Positions 8,401 to 16,518 of a DNA stretch of 64,000 bases are shown in pieces. The notes under the pieces are model-generated. The model was given only the letters and a program-made list of their open reading frames with translations. It did no database searches and was not told where the DNA came from. The stretch is from NCBI GenBank assembly GCA_964230215.1, contig CAXRGQ010000007.1, positions 372,001 through 436,000 on the forward strand. Direction: 5' to 3'. The position numbers and the translations under genes are program-made. Each line of letters starts with the position of its first letter. Position 1 is the first letter of the stretch. The stretch is from JAUILH01 sp964230215 (GTDB taxonomy: Bacteria; Bacteroidota; Bacteroidia; Flavobacteriales_D; JAUILH01).

Positions 8401-10119
8401 TTGAGATACCTATTATACATATCAACCTTATTTGTGCTTGTATCTTGTGGCGCTTCAAAAGCAGTAAAACAAGACAAAGACGATAAACATGGTAAGCCTT
8501 CTGATGAAGATCGGCTGAGACAGTTATTCATACAAGCAGCCTCAGAAGAAGCTCAGGGAAATTTTGACAGAGCACTAAGTCTGCTTAAAAAATGTGAGAA
8601 CATTGACGCCGAAAACTCTGCCGTGCAATATGAACTTTCTAGACTATATGCATTTCACACCGAATATACAGATGCTGTAAACCATGGTGAACGGGCAATT
8701 GAACTGGATCAATCTAACTATTGGTACAAAATTCATCTAGCAGATTTATACAAAAAATTGAGTCGCTTTGAAGAAGCATCTGAGCTATATAAATCTATTG
8801 TAGAGTCGAATCCAAATGAAGAAAATTTAAGCGGATACGCTACTAATCTTATTCATGCTGGAAAATACAAAGACGCCATTAACGTCCTTAAAAGACTTGA
8901 AGATAAAGTAGGCGATGATCCTCAGCTTACCCATCAGATTTATCAACTTTATATGGAGATTGGGGATGAAAAATCAGCCATGAAAGTCCTTCAAGAAGCT
9001 GCTGTGGCTCACCCAGACGATATTATGTTCCAAGGCTTACTGGCAAATGGATACGAAAATACTGGAGATGTCAACAAAACCATAGAAACCTATGAGGGAA
9101 TGCTAAAGCTAGACCCTCAAAATGCACGTATCCACGTAGCACTCTATGAGCTGTACAAGTATAAAGGCAATTCGTCTAAAGCAAATGAGCATTTAATGCA
9201 CGTGTTTGAGTCTGGCGAAATGAATATTGATGATAAGATGCAGGTACTTTTTGATCTGTATGAAGAGACCGAGTTAAATGTCAGTGGAAGAAAAGAAGTG
9301 TATCCACTATTAGACAATTTAGTTGAAATGCATCCAGATGATCCAAAAGGATACTCCATTTATGGTGATTTTTTAATCCGCGATGAAAAGGAAAAAGAAG
9401 CGCGTGACATGTTCGCAAAGGCACTGGAGTTTGAAGCTGAGAAGTTCATTATTTGGAATCAGGTAATGTATTTGGACATGCGATTAAATGATTACGAAAG
9501 TCTCTATAAACACAGTGAAGAAGCATTAAGTTTGTTTCCCAATCAACCTGGCATTTATTACTTTAATGGATTAAGTCTCTATAAGAAGAAAGATTATGCT
9601 AGTGCGATTGACATTCTTGAGTCAGGAAAGGCGCTTATAATTGACGACGAGCAACTGAAAAAGGAATTCTGCACTACCCTTGGTGACGCCTATCATGCTA
9701 ATGGCGACAAAGCGAATGCTTATAGCAATTACGACTGTAGCCTGGCCATTTTTCCTGATAATACCTATGTGCTCAATAATTATGCATACTATCTTTCTTT
9801 AGATGGCACTATGCTTGATAAGGCAGAAGCAATGGCTGTAAAAGCAGTGGCTAACGCACCAACACAGTCGTCTTACATTGATACCTATGCGTGGGTGTTG
9901 TTTAAGAAAAAAGAGTATTCAAAAGCGCTAAACACTATCAATAATGCAATTGAAAATGCCAATGGCAAAAAAGGGGTTTATTACGAGCATAAAGGCGACA
10001 TCCTTTTTCACCTAGACCGAGTAGATGAAGCTGTTGAAATGTGGAAAAAAGCGAAGGAAGATGAGGGCGCAAGCGACTTAATTGATGATAAAATAAAGAA
10101 TAAAAAATACATTGAATAA
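8401..10119 (+). CDS. TPR-repeat lipoprotein
   Basis: A 572-residue lipoprotein starting at a TTG codon; the encoded MRYLLYISTLFVLVSC is a clean lipoprotein signal with the lipidated Cys at residue 16. The mature part is almost entirely tetratricopeptide repeats (about 12-14 helix pairs, for example FDRALSLLKKCENIDAEN and the C-terminal KKEYSKALNTINNAIENA), forming a protein-binding superhelix probably facing the periplasm. Its last 8 bases overlap the start of the DUF4292 gene, so the two are translationally coupled. TPR proteins of this kind act as scaffolds in outer-membrane and lipoprotein assembly. A shared role with the LolB-like neighbour is inference from gene order. Confidence 0.8.
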   Translation: MRYLLYISTLFVLVSCGASKAVKQDKDDKHGKPSDEDRLRQLFIQAASEEAQGNFDRALSLLKKCENIDAENSAVQYELSRLYAFHTEYTDAVNHGERAIELDQSNYWYKIHLADLYKKLSRFEEASELYKSIVESNPNEENLSGYATNLIHAGKYKDAINVLKRLEDKVGDDPQLTHQIYQLYMEIGDEKSAMKVLQEAAVAHPDDIMFQGLLANGYENTGDVNKTIETYEGMLKLDPQNARIHVALYELYKYKGNSSKANEHLMHVFESGEMNIDDKMQVLFDLYEETELNVSGRKEVYPLLDNLVEMHPDDPKGYSIYGDFLIRDEKEKEARDMFAKALEFEAEKFIIWNQVMYLDMRLNDYESLYKHSEEALSLFPNQPGIYYFNGLSLYKKKDYASAIDILESGKALIIDDEQLKKEFCTTLGDAYHANGDKANAYSNYDCSLAIFPDNTYVLNNYAYYLSLDGTMLDKAEAMAVKAVANAPTQSSYIDTYAWVLFKKKEYSKALNTINNAIENANGKKGVYYEHKGDILFHLDRVDEAVEMWKKAKEDEGASDLIDDKIKNKKYIE

Positions 10120-10927
10120 GCTGGTTGTCATAGGGGTGTTGTTATTGGCTTTGGTATCGTGCAGAAACCGAAGGGAGTTGAGTGATTTACCAAAAAAATC
10201 CAATAATGAATTGTCCGATTGTGTACAATCAAGCATCATTGAGCCTGAATGGTTCTCGGCAAAAATAGCCACCGATTTTAAAGCTGGTAAAAAAGAAGAG
10301 TCCTTTAAGATTAATCTAAGGATGAAAAAAGACAGCATTATTTGGGCTAATATAATGAAGGGCCCCATTGTTGTCGCTACAATAATCATCACCCCTGACT
10401 CGGTTAAAGGTGCCATTAAAATTGGAGATAACGTTTACTTTGAGAAAGATTTCGATTTTATTAAACGTGCCTACGGGGTAGATCTAAAATATGACATGTT
10501 AGAAGATATGTTTTGGGGAAATCCAGTAGGATATGAGCCGGAAGAAAGATATAAGCAACTGGATGACAGTACAAACTATCTATTTAGCACACACAGTCAG
10601 AGACAAATTGAAAAAGCATTTGAAAAAATTCCACGACGAGAAGAAAAGCAATATATGCAGCGCTATTGGTTTAGAGGTGAGGATTGTAAAGTAGTGCAAA
10701 CACTGATTAATCAGTTGGCTGATTCCAGCTTAATTGATATAAAATACCTTGATTTCAAAAAAGAAAAGGAATTAATTGTACCTAATCGTGTTACCATGGA
10801 AGCCTTTAATACAAGGGATTCTGTACGTCTAGAAATGAATTATTCACGACACGGGATTGATAAAGATTTAAAGTTCCCCTTCAGAGTGAATGATAAATAC
10901 ATTAAAATTGACCCTGAAGAGCTTTAA
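10112..10927 (+). CDS. DUF4292 lipoprotein, LolB-like
   Basis: A 271-residue lipoprotein with a TTG start overlapping the preceding stop, as the lipobox LALVSC immediately downstream requires (Cys at about residue 17). The mature part alternates beta strands typical of the LolA/LolB half-barrel fold, including FKINLRMKKDSIIWANIMKG near residues 68-87. That pattern is characteristic of DUF4292, a family of Bacteroidota lipoproteins with suggested similarity to LolB. The role proposed for the family is handling lipoproteins or lipids at the outer membrane; the exact function is not established. It lies between the TPR lipoprotein and EnvC-like genes in the same operon (18-base gap to the next). 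Confidence 0.8.
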   Translation: MNKLVVIGVLLLALVSCRNRRELSDLPKKSNNELSDCVQSSIIEPEWFSAKIATDFKAGKKEESFKINLRMKKDSIIWANIMKGPIVVATIIITPDSVKGAIKIGDNVYFEKDFDFIKRAYGVDLKYDMLEDMFWGNPVGYEPEERYKQLDDSTNYLFSTHSQRQIEKAFEKIPRREEKQYMQRYWFRGEDCKVVQTLINQLADSSLIDIKYLDFKKEKELIVPNRVTMEAFNTRDSVRLEMNYSRHGIDKDLKFPFRVNDKYIKIDPEEL

Positions 10928-10945
10928 GCTTGCATTTAAGGGTTT

Positions 10946-12160
10946 ATGATACGCTATATACTGGTACTTCTATTTTTGATTCCTGCAACAACGTTTGCAC
11001 AAAAGGAAAGTGATAAGCTTAAGGCCAAACAGCGCGAGCTACAGAAGAAAATTCAGTACACAAAACAACTGATAGGAAATACCAAGAACAAAGAGCGTCT
11101 TACGATGACAGAGCTAGGTATCATCAATCAACAAATTGCTTATCGAAACGAATTAATTGCACTCTACAACAACCAATTATCTCAAATCGAGCACAAAATC
11201 AAGGACAATGAGCAAATGATTTTAAGGCTTGAAGAAGATTTGCTTGAACTAAAAGCCAAGTATTCAAAGCTTCTATATTTCGCCTATAAAAACCGAGATA
11301 ATTCGGACTCCCCAGAACTAATGTGGTTCTCTGGTGAAGACCTCAACAAATCGTATTTAAGGATGAAGTTTCTGAATCAAATTGCTGAGTACAGGAAACT
11401 TCAAGTGCAATTCATCAAAAGAACACAAACCGAGCTAAAAAAACATCAAGAAGAGTTAGCGAGAGACATTGCAGCCAAACAACAAGTTATTAGTAGCAAG
11501 GATGCTGAAAAGAAAAATTTCGAAAATGATAAGTCTAAGCAAAAAGACATTTTAGCGACCCTAAAGCAGGAAGAAGGTAAACTACAAAGAGAACTGGATG
11601 ACGCTGAAGCGAGGAAACAAAAACTTGCCATTGCCATTAGGAAAGCCATTGAAAAAGAAATTGCTGAACAAGCTAAAAAATCCAATAATACTAACAGCAA
11701 AGGGTTTGGATCAACACCTGAAAGCATAGCTTTAGGAAAAACATTTGCCAGTAACAAAGGGCGCTTGCCGTGGCCGGTGACTAGTGGAGAGATAACTGGA
11801 AAGTTTGGGAAACAGGCACACCCGGTTTTAGCTGGAGTGTACACACAGAATAACGGTGTTGATATAAGCACAAACATTGGATCCGTAATGCGCGCAGTGT
11901 TTGATGGAAAAGTAACCTCAGTATTTGTAATTCCAGGTGCTGGTAAGGCCGTAATGGTATCTCACGGAACGTATAGAACAGTTTACGCTAATCTTAAAGA
12001 AACCTATGTTTCTAAAGGCGACCATCTAAAGGCAAAACAAGAAATTGGGGTGCTTCTGCCGACAGAAAATGGTAAAACATCAGAAGCGCATTTCGAGATT
12101 TGGCGTGTTCAAGACGGCAATATGAATAAAGAAAATCCTGCCTACTGGTTAATGCATTAA
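10946..12160 (+). CDS. EnvC-like murein hydrolase activator (degenerate LytM)
   Basis: This 404-residue secreted protein has a signal peptide (1-18), a long charged coiled coil (about 20-250) and a C-terminal LytM/M23 fold (about 275-404). In active LytM enzymes zinc is bound by H-x-x-x-D and H-x-H. Here the first motif reads N302-N-G-V-D306 and the second reads E380-A-H382, so two metal ligands are missing. This matches EnvC and NlpD, which do not cut peptidoglycan but switch on amidases during daughter-cell separation. An AmiC-like amidase gene is not in this window. The gene is 18 bases downstream of the DUF4292 gene and probably shares its message. Confidence 0.85.
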   Translation: MIRYILVLLFLIPATTFAQKESDKLKAKQRELQKKIQYTKQLIGNTKNKERLTMTELGIINQQIAYRNELIALYNNQLSQIEHKIKDNEQMILRLEEDLLELKAKYSKLLYFAYKNRDNSDSPELMWFSGEDLNKSYLRMKFLNQIAEYRKLQVQFIKRTQTELKKHQEELARDIAAKQQVISSKDAEKKNFENDKSKQKDILATLKQEEGKLQRELDDAEARKQKLAIAIRKAIEKEIAEQAKKSNNTNSKGFGSTPESIALGKTFASNKGRLPWPVTSGEITGKFGKQAHPVLAGVYTQNNGVDISTNIGSVMRAVFDGKVTSVFVIPGAGKAVMVSHGTYRTVYANLKETYVSKGDHLKAKQEIGVLLPTENGKTSEAHFEIWRVQDGNMNKENPAYWLMH

Positions 12161-12182
12161 TGTAAAGAATACGATTTTACTG

Positions 12183-12211
12183 TTGTTCCATTGGTTTTTT
12201 CACTAAATTTG
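12183..12211 (+). promoter_or_regulatory. Bacteroidota-type promoter for tatA
   Basis: TTG at 12183-12185, 18 bases, then a perfect TAnnTTTG box, TAAATTTG at 12204-12211, 19 bases before the ATG. It suggests tatA and gatA are transcribed independently of the upstream envelope operon. Confidence 0.7.
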
Positions 12212-12230
12212 CGTCAATTAAGTTAATAGT

Positions 12231-12422
12231 ATGAGTTTAACATTATTCGGCGTTATAGGTCCTCCACAGATTATTTTAATCGTAGTAGTGGTATTATTAC
12301 TATTCGGTGGTAAGAAAATTCCTGAACTAATGAGAGGTTTAGGTAGAGGCGTAAAAGAATTTAAGGATGCCAAAGATGGCTCTGAAGAGACTAAGCCTGC
12401 AAAGCAAGGTGAGGAAGAATAA
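12231..12422 (+). CDS. tatA: Sec-independent translocase TatA/E
   Basis: A 63-residue protein of the TatA/E family, the pore-forming part of the twin-arginine translocase for folded proteins. It has one N-terminal membrane helix (residues 9-22, ILIVVVVLLLFGGKKIPEL), the conserved FGGKKIPEL hinge, an amphipathic helix (MRGLGRGVKEFKDA) and an acidic, disordered tail. TatC is not nearby. It has its own promoter and lies 11 bases before gatA. Confidence 0.93.
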   Translation: MSLTLFGVIGPPQIILIVVVVLLLFGGKKIPELMRGLGRGVKEFKDAKDGSEETKPAKQGEEE

Positions 12423-12433
12423 TCCTTAGAAAA

Positions 12434-13846
12434 GTGAAGGACTACACATCTCTGCAGCAAGTTCAAGAAGATCTTAAATTGGGAACGTGCACCTGCGAAG
12501 ATTTAGTCAAAAACTATCTTGCTAAAATCAAATCATCAGACATCAATGCCTTTTTAGAAAGCTTTGATGATTCTGCATTAGAACAAGCTAAAAAAGTTGA
12601 TGAAAAGCTGGCAGTCAATAAAGCTGGTAAACTAGCAGGTATGGTAATTGGTATCAAAGACAATATTTGTTACCGAAACCATAAAGTGTCTGCATCATCA
12701 AAAATCTTAGAAAATTTCGAGTCGATTTATTCATCTACTGCGGTTGAAAGGCTATTGGCAGAAGATGCTATAATTATTGGACGCCTTAATTGTGATGAGT
12801 TTGCAATGGGGTCTTCTAATGAAAATTCGGTTTATGGGAACGTAAAAAACCCTATAAACAAAGACTATGTGCCTGGAGGTTCTTCTGGAGGTTCGGCTGC
12901 GGCAGTGAAGGCGAGACTTTGTCTTGCAACACTTGGCTCTGATACCGGCGGTTCAATTAGGCAGCCAGCATCTTTTTGCGGCACGGTTGGTTTTAAGCCA
13001 ACATACGGGCGTATCTCAAGATATGGCTTGATTGCCTATGCATCATCGTTTGATCAAATCGGCCCCCTAACACATACAGTGGAGGATGCTGCATTACTTT
13101 ACACGATTATGGCAGGAAGTGATGAATACGATTCTACATGTACTAGTAAAAAAGTAGAGAAAGTAGAGTTTTCATCTCCCGCGAAAAAGAAAATTGCTGT
13201 GATTAAGCAATGTCTGGATAGCGAAGGCATTGATCCAGAAGTAAAAGCCAAGGTGGAAGCCACTATCGCTCACCTAGAAGCCCTAGGGCATGAAATTAAT
13301 TATGTTGATTTCCCATACCTAGATATTCTTGTGCCTACCTATTATGTAATAACAACCGCTGAGGCTTCATCAAACCTTGCTCGTTTTGATGGTGTACATT
13401 ACGGCTATCGCTCAGAAAATGCTGTGGATGTTGATTCCACATATATAGCATCAAGAAGCGAAGGCTTTGGACCTGAAGTTAAGCGAAGAATTATGCTGGG
13501 CACGTATGTTTTAAGCTCAGGCTATTATGATGCCTACTTTACTAAGGCGCAAAAGACACGCAGATTAATTCAGGATAAAACAGCAGAAATACTAGCACAA
13601 AACGATTTTATCCTCACTCCAACCACTCCAACAACGGCATTTAAGTTTGGTGCAAATTCAGAAAATCCAATTGCAATGTATCTTCAGGATATATTCACCG
13701 TACAATCTAATTTGGCGGGTGGACCTTCTATTTCACTTCCACTTGGTGAGCATTCTAATGGTTTACCATTTGGGATTCAAGTAATGGGCGATATGTACAA
13801 AGACGCAGATCTCTTGTCTTTTGCACATTATTTGATGAATAACTAG
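12434..13846 (+). CDS. gatA: Asp/Glu-tRNA amidotransferase subunit A
   Basis: A 470-residue amidase-signature enzyme that frees ammonia from glutamine for conversion of Glu-tRNA(Gln) or Asp-tRNA(Asn) in the GatCAB complex. The Lys-cisSer-Ser triad is visible: K75 in GIKDNI, S150 in the signature GGSSGGSAAAV, and nucleophile S174 in SDTGGSIRQPASF. These match the usual GatA spacing, and FKPTYGRISRYG with SSFDQIGP identifies GatA among amidases. The start is GTG at 12434. gatB and gatC are not adjacent, as is often seen in Bacteroidota. Confidence 0.94.
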   Translation: MKDYTSLQQVQEDLKLGTCTCEDLVKNYLAKIKSSDINAFLESFDDSALEQAKKVDEKLAVNKAGKLAGMVIGIKDNICYRNHKVSASSKILENFESIYSSTAVERLLAEDAIIIGRLNCDEFAMGSSNENSVYGNVKNPINKDYVPGGSSGGSAAAVKARLCLATLGSDTGGSIRQPASFCGTVGFKPTYGRISRYGLIAYASSFDQIGPLTHTVEDAALLYTIMAGSDEYDSTCTSKKVEKVEFSSPAKKKIAVIKQCLDSEGIDPEVKAKVEATIAHLEALGHEINYVDFPYLDILVPTYYVITTAEASSNLARFDGVHYGYRSENAVDVDSTYIASRSEGFGPEVKRRIMLGTYVLSSGYYDAYFTKAQKTRRLIQDKTAEILAQNDFILTPTTPTTAFKFGANSENPIAMYLQDIFTVQSNLAGGPSISLPLGEHSNGLPFGIQVMGDMYKDADLLSFAHYLMNN

Positions 13847-13897
13847 TCCAACATGCCGAATCTTTTCTGAAGATTGGTCGTAATTTAGAGGCATACA

Positions 13898-15382
13898 ATG
13901 AAGATTTTAGTTTACATACTCACAGGCATAGGTGTTTTAAGTAGCACAATTTATGCGCAACAGATTGATCCAGAGACGGGATTATACGTAGATAACCCAC
14001 TTTTGGCGAATATCGATAGCGTTTTAAAACATCATTTTGCAGAGAATGACCCTTACTCAATGGATTATGAAAAATTCAATAAGTATGGATATGCTAAAGA
14101 TTTTAAACCGGAATTTTCAGACTCAGTTTACAAAGCAAGAATCGCTCATTTAGATGCCAACACACCATTTGAGTTTGAGTTTAATGAAGATGTTTTAAAG
14201 TACATCCACCTGTTTGCTAAGCATAGAAGATCGTTTACCTCAATTTGCCTAGGTAGAACCGAATTATATTTTCCGCTTTACGAAGAAAAATTGGATAAAT
14301 ATGGCATGCCAATGGAACTAAAGTATTTATCTGTAATTGAATCCGCTCTAAACCCCAAGGCAAAATCTAGAGCAGGTGCAACTGGATTATGGCAATTTAT
14401 GCTGGCAACGGGTAAACAATATGGCTTAAATGTTACCTCATATACTGACGACAGATTCGACCCAGAAAAAGCAACAGAAGCTGCTTGTCAATACCTTACT
14501 TTCCTGCACAAAATGTACGGTGATTGGAGTATGGCACTCGCAGCCTATAACGCTGGTCCAGGAAATGTAAACAGAGCAATTAGACGATCTGGAGGTGAAA
14601 TGACCTACTGGAAAATTCGAGATTATTTACCCCGAGAAACACAAGGTTATGTACCCACTTTTATTGCCGTTACCTACATGATGACCTATGCCGCTGAGCA
14701 CAATATCTATCCTAGAAAGCCAGACGGTAAATTATTTAATCTCGATACCGTTCAATTCAACGTCTCAGTTTCACTAGATGATGTCGCGGCGGCACTTGAT
14801 ATTGATTATGACTATTTAGTTCATATCAACCCTATCTATAAAACGAATTACGTTCCTGCAAGCGATTCAAGTAAAGCATATTTGTATCTACCTCATGATA
14901 AAATAGGGGATTTCATGCTAAACCTAGATACCTTGAGTAGGTGGGGGCGTGACACGAGTGATCAAGAAAGCTTTATTGCCTATGGTAAATTAGAATCTCA
15001 CACCGTTTCAAGAGGCGAAAGTCTAGGTACGATTGCCTATAAATACAATACCACTGTGAGTGAAATAATGACGTGGAATAATTTGAGTTCTAAGATGATC
15101 CACCCAGGTCAAGTGCTTAAATTACATGTTCCTGTAAGGAAGAAGGTCGAAAAATCTAGCCCTCAAAGTAACTACACTAGTAACACAAAAAAATCTAATT
15201 CTAAAGACGCCAATTTATCAGCAGACAAGTATTATTACTATACTATTCAAAGTGGCGACACACTTTGGGACATAGCAAACAAAAAAGGGGTGAGCGTCAA
15301 CAGAATAAAAGAACTCAACCATGGGCTTAATGAACGTAACCTAAAAATAGGTCAGCGCATTAGAATTGGCGTAAAAGCTTAA
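13898..15382 (+). CDS. MltD-like lytic transglycosylase with two LysM domains
   Basis: A 494-residue secreted peptidoglycan lyase. It has a signal peptide (1-20, ending TIYAQ) and an SLT goose-lysozyme-like catalytic domain (about 110-270): catalytic Glu E148 in LSVIESALNPKAKS, then GLWQFM and AYNAGPGNVNRAIR. Two C-terminal LysM domains (about 367-411 and 446-492, each starting with Y/H-T-V/I-x-x-G-E/D-S/T-L) bind glycan strands. The order is the same as in MltD. It cleaves the MurNAc-GlcNAc bond to give 1,6-anhydro ends, during growth or recycling. The DUF4837 lipoprotein gene follows after 9 bases. Confidence 0.92.
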   Translation: MKILVYILTGIGVLSSTIYAQQIDPETGLYVDNPLLANIDSVLKHHFAENDPYSMDYEKFNKYGYAKDFKPEFSDSVYKARIAHLDANTPFEFEFNEDVLKYIHLFAKHRRSFTSICLGRTELYFPLYEEKLDKYGMPMELKYLSVIESALNPKAKSRAGATGLWQFMLATGKQYGLNVTSYTDDRFDPEKATEAACQYLTFLHKMYGDWSMALAAYNAGPGNVNRAIRRSGGEMTYWKIRDYLPRETQGYVPTFIAVTYMMTYAAEHNIYPRKPDGKLFNLDTVQFNVSVSLDDVAAALDIDYDYLVHINPIYKTNYVPASDSSKAYLYLPHDKIGDFMLNLDTLSRWGRDTSDQESFIAYGKLESHTVSRGESLGTIAYKYNTTVSEIMTWNNLSSKMIHPGQVLKLHVPVRKKVEKSSPQSNYTSNTKKSNSKDANLSADKYYYYTIQSGDTLWDIANKKGVSVNRIKELNHGLNERNLKIGQRIRIGVKA

Positions 15383-15391
15383 CTTTAAATC

Positions 15392-16426
15392 ATGAAGTAT
15401 CTCTTTTTTATTCTTTCTTCCATTTTAATTCTTAGTGCATGTGATGGCTTGGAAGATGAGCAATTAGAAATTGTGGGCGAAGATGGAGAGCTAAGTGTAT
15501 ACATTCCCCCAAAATATCGAGATAAGGGGATAGAAGACAGTCTCAAAGTTTATTTATCTAAACCAAAACCAGGCCTCTTGTATGAGGACAAATTTGTGGA
15601 TCTCAAATTCATTGATAACGAAACAATGGATGGTATAATTGATCGGAATGTTCTTGAGGTAAACATTGATGATAAAAATGAAGCAAGAGTATTCGTGAAA
15701 AAGAAGGACTTAAACGCCAAGGAGCAGCTCTATATGATATTATATGCCAAAAGTGTTGAGTCTGCTATCCAAACGGCCAAATCAAGAGCCGAAAGCATTA
15801 TTCTTGGGGTTGATACCGAAGAGTTAGAACGTACCAAATCTGAGATTCTAAAACACAACAGAGGTGAGATTACGGAAGCTATTTTGCTTAGTCAAGGCGT
15901 GGAGATTACCGTGCCACGAACGCTATACAACTTTGTATATAACCAAGATGATTTTGCATACATAAAAGGTGAGCAAAAGAAAGTTGGGGACATGGGTAAA
16001 CAATTGATCCAAGAATTTCTTTGGGTGATGCAGTTTCCAGATGTTGGTGACTCAATCAGCTTCACACGACCAGCGATTCAGTTTCAAATCAACAACTTCT
16101 TTAGGGAATATGTCAAATATGATGCAAACGATTCAACTGTAAAATCATATCTGCAAATTAGTCCTGAAAAAGTGTATCCAACCTATGTAAGACGCGGAAG
16201 TATAAACAAAGTACCTGTAATGGACCTAAGAGGAAATTATGGGGCCTATACATCAGATATGGAGGCCCTAATGTTTGGAGGCTATTATGTGGCTCGTGCT
16301 TATAGAGACTTTAACAAAAACCGAATTGTTGTAGTTATGGGAGCCGTTAACGCCCCAAGAGAATTTGGATACAGGCAATTCCTGAGAAAGATGGAGGCTG
16401 TTATTGCGACCACTAAGATTAAATAG
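15392..16426 (+). CDS. DUF4837 lipoprotein
   Basis: A 344-residue lipoprotein with lipobox ILSAC (Cys at about residue 17). The C-terminal region containing MDLRGNYGAYTSDMEALMFGGYY, continued by NRIVVVMGAVNAPREFGYRQF, fits the pattern of DUF4837, a family confined largely to Bacteroidota and of unknown function. The domain covers most of the mature protein. It is the last gene of the run and is followed by a terminator. Pairing with a lytic transglycosylase suggests an envelope role, but nothing in the sequence identifies an activity. Confidence 0.8.
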   Translation: MKYLFFILSSILILSACDGLEDEQLEIVGEDGELSVYIPPKYRDKGIEDSLKVYLSKPKPGLLYEDKFVDLKFIDNETMDGIIDRNVLEVNIDDKNEARVFVKKKDLNAKEQLYMILYAKSVESAIQTAKSRAESIILGVDTEELERTKSEILKHNRGEITEAILLSQGVEITVPRTLYNFVYNQDDFAYIKGEQKKVGDMGKQLIQEFLWVMQFPDVGDSISFTRPAIQFQINNFFREYVKYDANDSTVKSYLQISPEKVYPTYVRRGSINKVPVMDLRGNYGAYTSDMEALMFGGYYVARAYRDFNKNRIVVVMGAVNAPREFGYRQFLRKMEAVIATTKIK

Positions 16427-16458
16427 AAGCGCTCTAGTGCACACATGATATTACTAAA

Positions 16459-16492
16459 AAAGCGGTTATCCGATATCGGAATAACCGCTTTT
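16459..16492. terminator. Bidirectional rho-independent terminator
   Basis: Perfect arms AAAGCGGTTAT (16459-16469) and ATAACCGCTTT (16481-16491) flank an 11-base loop, with A and T runs outside. It lies between two convergent genes and can stop transcription from both sides. Confidence 0.9.
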
Positions 16493-16518
16493 GTCTTATC
16501 TAAACATTGTATTAAAAC

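Noticed and set aside
10946..12160. Active M23 peptidoglycan endopeptidase
   Set aside because: Two of the zinc-binding residues are replaced (N302 and E380), so an EnvC-type activator is more likely.
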